Assembly: GCF_018130385.1 (NCBI RefSeq)
Contig: NZ_JAFCLU010000003.1
Span: forward strand, 124,001-188,000
DNA length: 64,000 nt
Origin: Bradyrhizobium sp. AUGA SZCCT0283
GTDB lineage: Bacteria > Pseudomonadota > Alphaproteobacteria > Rhizobiales > Xanthobacteraceae
Direction: 5' to 3'
The notes beneath the pieces were generated by a model, which was not told the DNA's origin, ran no database searches, and was given only the letters and a program-made list of their open reading frames with translations. Below are positions 60,513-64,000 of the stretch, one piece after another (position 1 is the stretch's first letter; each line of letters opens with the position of its first letter). A program made the translations under genes and the position numbers.

Positions 60513-60989
60513 CGAAAGCTCCTGTAAGCCCCGCAGCCACCGGGCCTGAGCGGGAGCATTTCGCTTGCTCGCCTGCCGGCCCGGGCCAAGTTTTCATTGC
60601 GAAATCCGGCGGTCCTTGGGCCGGATCGGGGCGCCGCTGCCGCAAACCCCCGCCGGCGGTTTTTTCCCCGGCCGCCAAGCGCCGATCTGCATGCGGGCGA
60701 GGACTTTCACGCGCTTGTGTGATAGACAAAAATTTGGCATGGTCGGAGTTAGGACAGTATCGCTGTCTCAATTGCGGGGCGGTCCCGGCACAGGGATTGC
60801 AACGAAACCGTGGCGCCACGAGCTCCAGGGCAGTGCAGGCAAGGCCGTTCCTCAGGGACGTTGAACGCCCAAGCCTGAATTTAAGAAATTGCGGCTCGCG
60901 GACGACGAGCGGTGGCCCGGTGGGTGCCGCAAGCGTCCATGGTGCGCCGACGATGCGGTGAGGCCCTTAGCCTTTTTGAGAGGAATGAG
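60513..60989. promoter_or_regulatory. Upstream region of gltB
   Basis: About 475 bp between the divergent exported protein and gltB. No supported gene is present; the short frames here are not gene-like. It must contain the gltB promoter. The gltB Shine-Dalgarno is GAGGAATGAG at 60980-60989. No hairpin, riboswitch or repeat stands out. Confidence 0.5.
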
Positions 60990-63900
60990 ATGAGCGGGTC
61001 GGAATTCGAGCGCGAAAACATCGTGGCAGAAACACTGTCGGCGACCGCGGCCTCGAAACCGGCCGACACTTTGCTTGAAGATTCTCCACGCGAGCACAGC
61101 TGGCGCCCGCCGGCCGCGGGCATGTACGACCTCAGCATGGAGAAGGATTCCTGCGGCGTCGGCTTCATCGCCAACATCAAGGGCAAGAAGTCGCATCAGA
61201 TCGTCTCCGACGCGATCAGCATTCTCTGCAACCTCGAGCATCGCGGCGCTGTCGGCGCCGATCCGCGCGCCGGCGACGGCGCCGGCATTCTCGTGCAGAT
61301 CCCGCATGCCTTCTTCGCCCGCAAGGCCGCAGCACTCGGCTTCAAGCTGCCGGAGCCCGGCCAATACGCCATCGGCGCGCTGTTCATGCCAAAGGAGACG
61401 GCGTGGCGAAAGGTGATCCAGAGCATCATCGCCGAACAGATCAAGGAAGAGGGCCTCGTGCTGCTAGGCTGGCGCGACGTGCCGTCCGACAACGCTTCGC
61501 TCGGCGAAACCGTCAAGCCGACCGAGCCCTATCACATGCAGGTGTTCATCGGCCGCAACGGCACGGCGAAGACTGAGGACGAATTCGAACGCAGGCTCTA
61601 CATCCTGCGCAAGTCGATCTCGCAGGCGATCTATCAGCGCCGCGACCGCGGGCTGGCCGGCTATTACCCGGTCTCGCTGTCGTGCCGCACCGTGATCTAC
61701 AAGGGCATGTTCCTCGCCGACCAGCTCGGCAAGTACTATCCCGATCTGCACGAGCCGGATTTCGAAAGCGCGCTGGCGCTGGTGCACCAGCGCTTCTCGA
61801 CCAACACCTTCCCGACCTGGTCGCTGGCACATCCCTACCGGATGATCGCCCATAACGGCGAAATCAACACGCTGCGCGGTAACGTCAACTGGATGGCGGC
61901 GCGCCAGGCTTCCGTGCATTCGGAGCTCTACGGCAAGGACATCAGCCGGCTGTGGCCGATCTCCTATGAAGGCCAGAGCGACACCGCCTGCTTCGACAAC
62001 GCGCTCGAATTCCTGGTGCAGGGCGGCTACTCGCTGCCGCACGCGGTCATGATGATGATTCCGGAAGCGTGGGCCGGCAATCCCCTGATGGATGAGCAGC
62101 GCCGCGCCTTCTACGAATATCACGCGGCCCTGATGGAGCCCTGGGACGGCCCCGCCGCGATCGCCTTTACCGACGGCCGCCAGATCGGCGCGACGCTGGA
62201 CCGTAACGGGCTGCGCCCGGCGCGCTATCTCGTCACCAGGGACGACCGCATCGTGATGGCGTCCGAAATGGGCGTGCTCAAGATCCCCGAGGACCAGATC
62301 GTCACCAAGTGGCGGCTGCAACCCGGCAAGATGCTGCTGGTCGATCTCGAACAGGGACGCCTGATCCCGGACGACGAGATCAAGGCGACGCTGGCCAAGA
62401 GCCATCCCTACAGCGACTGGCTGCATCGCACCCAGCTGGTGCTGGAGGAATTGCCCGACGCGCCCACCAAGGGCATCCGCTCGAACCTGCCGCTGCTCGA
62501 CCGGCAGCAGGCGTTCGGCTATTCGCAGGAAGACATCAACATCCTGATGACGCCGATGGCGGCCACCGGCGAAGAAGCCGCGGGCTCGATGGGCAACGAC
62601 ACGCCGATCTCGGCGCTGTCGGACCGACCGAAGCCGTTGTTCACCTACTTCAAGCAGAATTTCGCGCAGGTCACCAACCCGCCGATCGATCCGATCCGCG
62701 AGGAGCTCGTGATGAGCCTCGTCTCGATCATCGGGCCGCGGCCGAACCTGTTCGACCTGCAGGGCATGGCCTCGACCAAGCGGCTCGAAGTACGTCAGCC
62801 GATCCTGACCGACGCGGACCTGGAAAAGATCCGCTCGATCTCCGACGTCGCGGACACCCATTTCAAGTCGCGCACGCTCGACACCACCTTCCACGCCGGC
62901 TTCGGCGCGGCGGGAATGGAGCAGGTGCTCGACGAACTCTGCGCCCGCGCCGAGGGCGCGGTGCGCGAAGGCGTCAACATCATCATCCTGTCGGACCGCA
63001 TGGCGGGCTCGGACCGGATTCCGATTCCCTCGCTGCTCGCCTGCGCCGCCGTGCATCATCATCTGATCCGCACGGGATTGCGCACCTCGGTCGGTCTCGT
63101 CGTCGAATCCGGCGAGCCGCGCGAAGTGCACCATTTCGCCTGTCTGGCCGGCTACGGCGCCGAGGCGATCAATCCCTACCTGGCGTTCGAAACCATCATC
63201 GCGATGAAGGACCGCCTGCCGGGCTCGCTCGACGACTATGAAATCGTCAAGCGCTACATCAAGTCGATCGGCAAGGGCCTGCTGAAGGTGATGTCCAAGA
63301 TGGGCATCTCGACCTACCAATCCTATTGCGGCGCGCAGATTTTCGACGCCGTCGGACTGAAGGCCGATTTCGTCGCGAAGTATTTTGCCGGCACCCACAC
63401 CCGCATCGAGGGCGTCGGCCTGGCCGAAATCGCCGAGGAAACCGCGCGCCGCCATACGGACGCATTCGGCGACGCTCAGGTCTACAAGACCGCGCTCGAT
63501 GTCGGCGGCGAATATGCCTACCGCACCCGCGGCGAGGACCATGCCTGGACGGCGGAATCCGTTTCCACGCTGCAGCATGCCGTGCGCGGCAACTCGCTGG
63601 AGCGTTACCGGGCCTTTGCAAAAATCCTCAATGAGCAGTCCGAGCGGCTGTTGACGCTGCGCGGCCTGTTCCGGATCAAGACCGCCGAGGACGAGAAGCG
63701 CAAGCCCGTGAAGCTCGACCAGGTCGAGCCGGCCAAGGACATCGTCAAGCGTTTCGCCACCGGAGCGATGAGCTTCGGCTCGATCTCGCGCGAGGCGCAC
63801 ACCACGCTCGCGATCGCCATGAACCGGATCGGCGGCAAGTCGAACACCGGCGAAGGCGGCGAAGAGGCCGACCGCTTCAAGCCGCTGCCGAACGGCGACA

Positions 63901-64000
63901 GCATGCGCTCGGCGATCAAGCAGGTCGCCTCGGGACGCTTCGGCGTGACGACGGAATATCTCGTCAACTCCGACATGATGCAGATCAAGATGGCGCAGGG
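60990..64000 (+). CDS. gltB: Glutamate synthase large subunit (5' part, runs off right edge)
   Basis: ATG 60990 opens a frame with no stop to the window end: 1003 codons of an expected 1500 or more. After a propeptide of about 54 residues, Cys55 in MEKDSCGVGFIANIKGKKSH is the class II amidotransferase nucleophile. Then come HQRFSTNTFPTWSLAHPYRM, IAHNGEINTLRGNVNWMAAR, LDRNGLRPARYLVTRDDRIV and the start of the FMN-binding synthase domain (FATGAMSFGSISREAHTTLA, MNRIGGKSNTGEGGEE). It makes glutamate from glutamine and 2-oxoglutarate with the small subunit GltD. A nitrogen-related promoter is expected upstream. Confidence 0.96.
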   Translation, partial: MSGSEFERENIVAETLSATAASKPADTLLEDSPREHSWRPPAAGMYDLSMEKDSCGVGFIANIKGKKSHQIVSDAISILCNLEHRGAVGADPRAGDGAGILVQIPHAFFARKAAALGFKLPEPGQYAIGALFMPKETAWRKVIQSIIAEQIKEEGLVLLGWRDVPSDNASLGETVKPTEPYHMQVFIGRNGTAKTEDEFERRLYILRKSISQAIYQRRDRGLAGYYPVSLSCRTVIYKGMFLADQLGKYYPDLHEPDFESALALVHQRFSTNTFPTWSLAHPYRMIAHNGEINTLRGNVNWMAARQASVHSELYGKDISRLWPISYEGQSDTACFDNALEFLVQGGYSLPHAVMMMIPEAWAGNPLMDEQRRAFYEYHAALMEPWDGPAAIAFTDGRQIGATLDRNGLRPARYLVTRDDRIVMASEMGVLKIPEDQIVTKWRLQPGKMLLVDLEQGRLIPDDEIKATLAKSHPYSDWLHRTQLVLEELPDAPTKGIRSNLPLLDRQQAFGYSQEDINILMTPMAATGEEAAGSMGNDTPISALSDRPKPLFTYFKQNFAQVTNPPIDPIREELVMSLVSIIGPRPNLFDLQGMASTKRLEVRQPILTDADLEKIRSISDVADTHFKSRTLDTTFHAGFGAAGMEQVLDELCARAEGAVREGVNIIILSDRMAGSDRIPIPSLLACAAVHHHLIRTGLRTSVGLVVESGEPREVHHFACLAGYGAEAINPYLAFETIIAMKDRLPGSLDDYEIVKRYIKSIGKGLLKVMSKMGISTYQSYCGAQIFDAVGLKADFVAKYFAGTHTRIEGVGLAEIAEETARRHTDAFGDAQVYKTALDVGGEYAYRTRGEDHAWTAESVSTLQHAVRGNSLERYRAFAKILNEQSERLLTLRGLFRIKTAEDEKRKPVKLDQVEPAKDIVKRFATGAMSFGSISREAHTTLAIAMNRIGGKSNTGEGGEEADRFKPLPNGDSMRSAIKQVASGRFGVTTEYLVNSDMMQIKMAQ

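Noticed and set aside
61464..63800. Long minus-strand open frame of 778 codons
   Set aside because: It is antisense to gltB, whose plus-strand frame has full glutamate synthase motifs. The minus frame is His/Arg/Gly-rich without family motifs, a usual effect of GC-rich codons.
1..64000. CRISPR arrays and cas genes
   Set aside because: I looked for regularly spaced short direct repeats and saw none; the only repeats are IS ends, tRNA scars and palindromic intergenic elements.

Overview
The window reads as a chromosomal segment of a Bradyrhizobium-like alphaproteobacterium (Rhizobiales, Nitrobacteraceae). The basis is GC-rich core genes with rhizobial character: gltB, a CpdR-type response regulator, an N-formylglutamate amidohydrolase next to a HisN-like phosphatase, a Bug-type solute-binding protein and an Hsp20. 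Short palindromic repeats with GTCATT...AATGAC ends also fit. This assignment is inference; no ribosomal RNA gene is present.

Layout. 1-22.6 kb is accessory DNA of lower GC, full of insertion sequences. It holds genes for exported proteins of unknown role: a zinc-dependent phospholipase C-like gene cut by an IS66 element with a clean 8-bp target duplication, a collagen-like protein, a 930-residue beta-rich and coiled-coil protein, and a 699-residue Cys-rich coiled-coil protein. IS66, IS3, IS701 and an rve-type IS are present, with IS66 and IS3 relics and a lipocalin-like pseudogene. At 16.7-22.3 kb a minus-strand group resembles a peptide natural-product locus: a precursor-like small protein, an unknown partner, a GT-B-like protein and a TylF-type methyltransferase; a nucleotidyltransferase lies beyond an IS701 copy.

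22.6-26.0 kb is a small integrative region bounded by 3' tRNA scars (tRNA-Lys(CTT) and tRNA-Thr(TGT)), with a tyrosine integrase whose N-terminus is frameshifted.

26.7-42.5 kb is the most notable region: a DISARM-related defence locus of unusual make-up. One arm (minus) runs NERD-SF1 helicase, DrmA-like helicase, DrmB-like DUF1998 protein, a second SF1 helicase and an unknown 530-residue protein. The other arm (plus) runs an unknown 366-residue protein and a DrmD-like SNF2 helicase. A Vsr endonuclease-C5 cytosine methyltransferase fusion converges on the end of the minus arm. No DrmC phospholipase-D gene is seen. The arms diverge from a 520-bp region with an 18-bp palindrome. 42.6-46.1 kb has decayed tRNA-like ends and a DUF3489-DUF2924-serine recombinase module beside an intact tRNA-Val(GAC).

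46.3-64 kb is core genome: cpdR, N-formylglutamate amidohydrolase, a probable anti-Shine-Dalgarno small RNA, hisN-like phosphatase, transport and regulatory genes, an adenylate cyclase-TPR protein, hydrolases, hsp20 and the 5' two thirds of gltB, which runs off the right edge.
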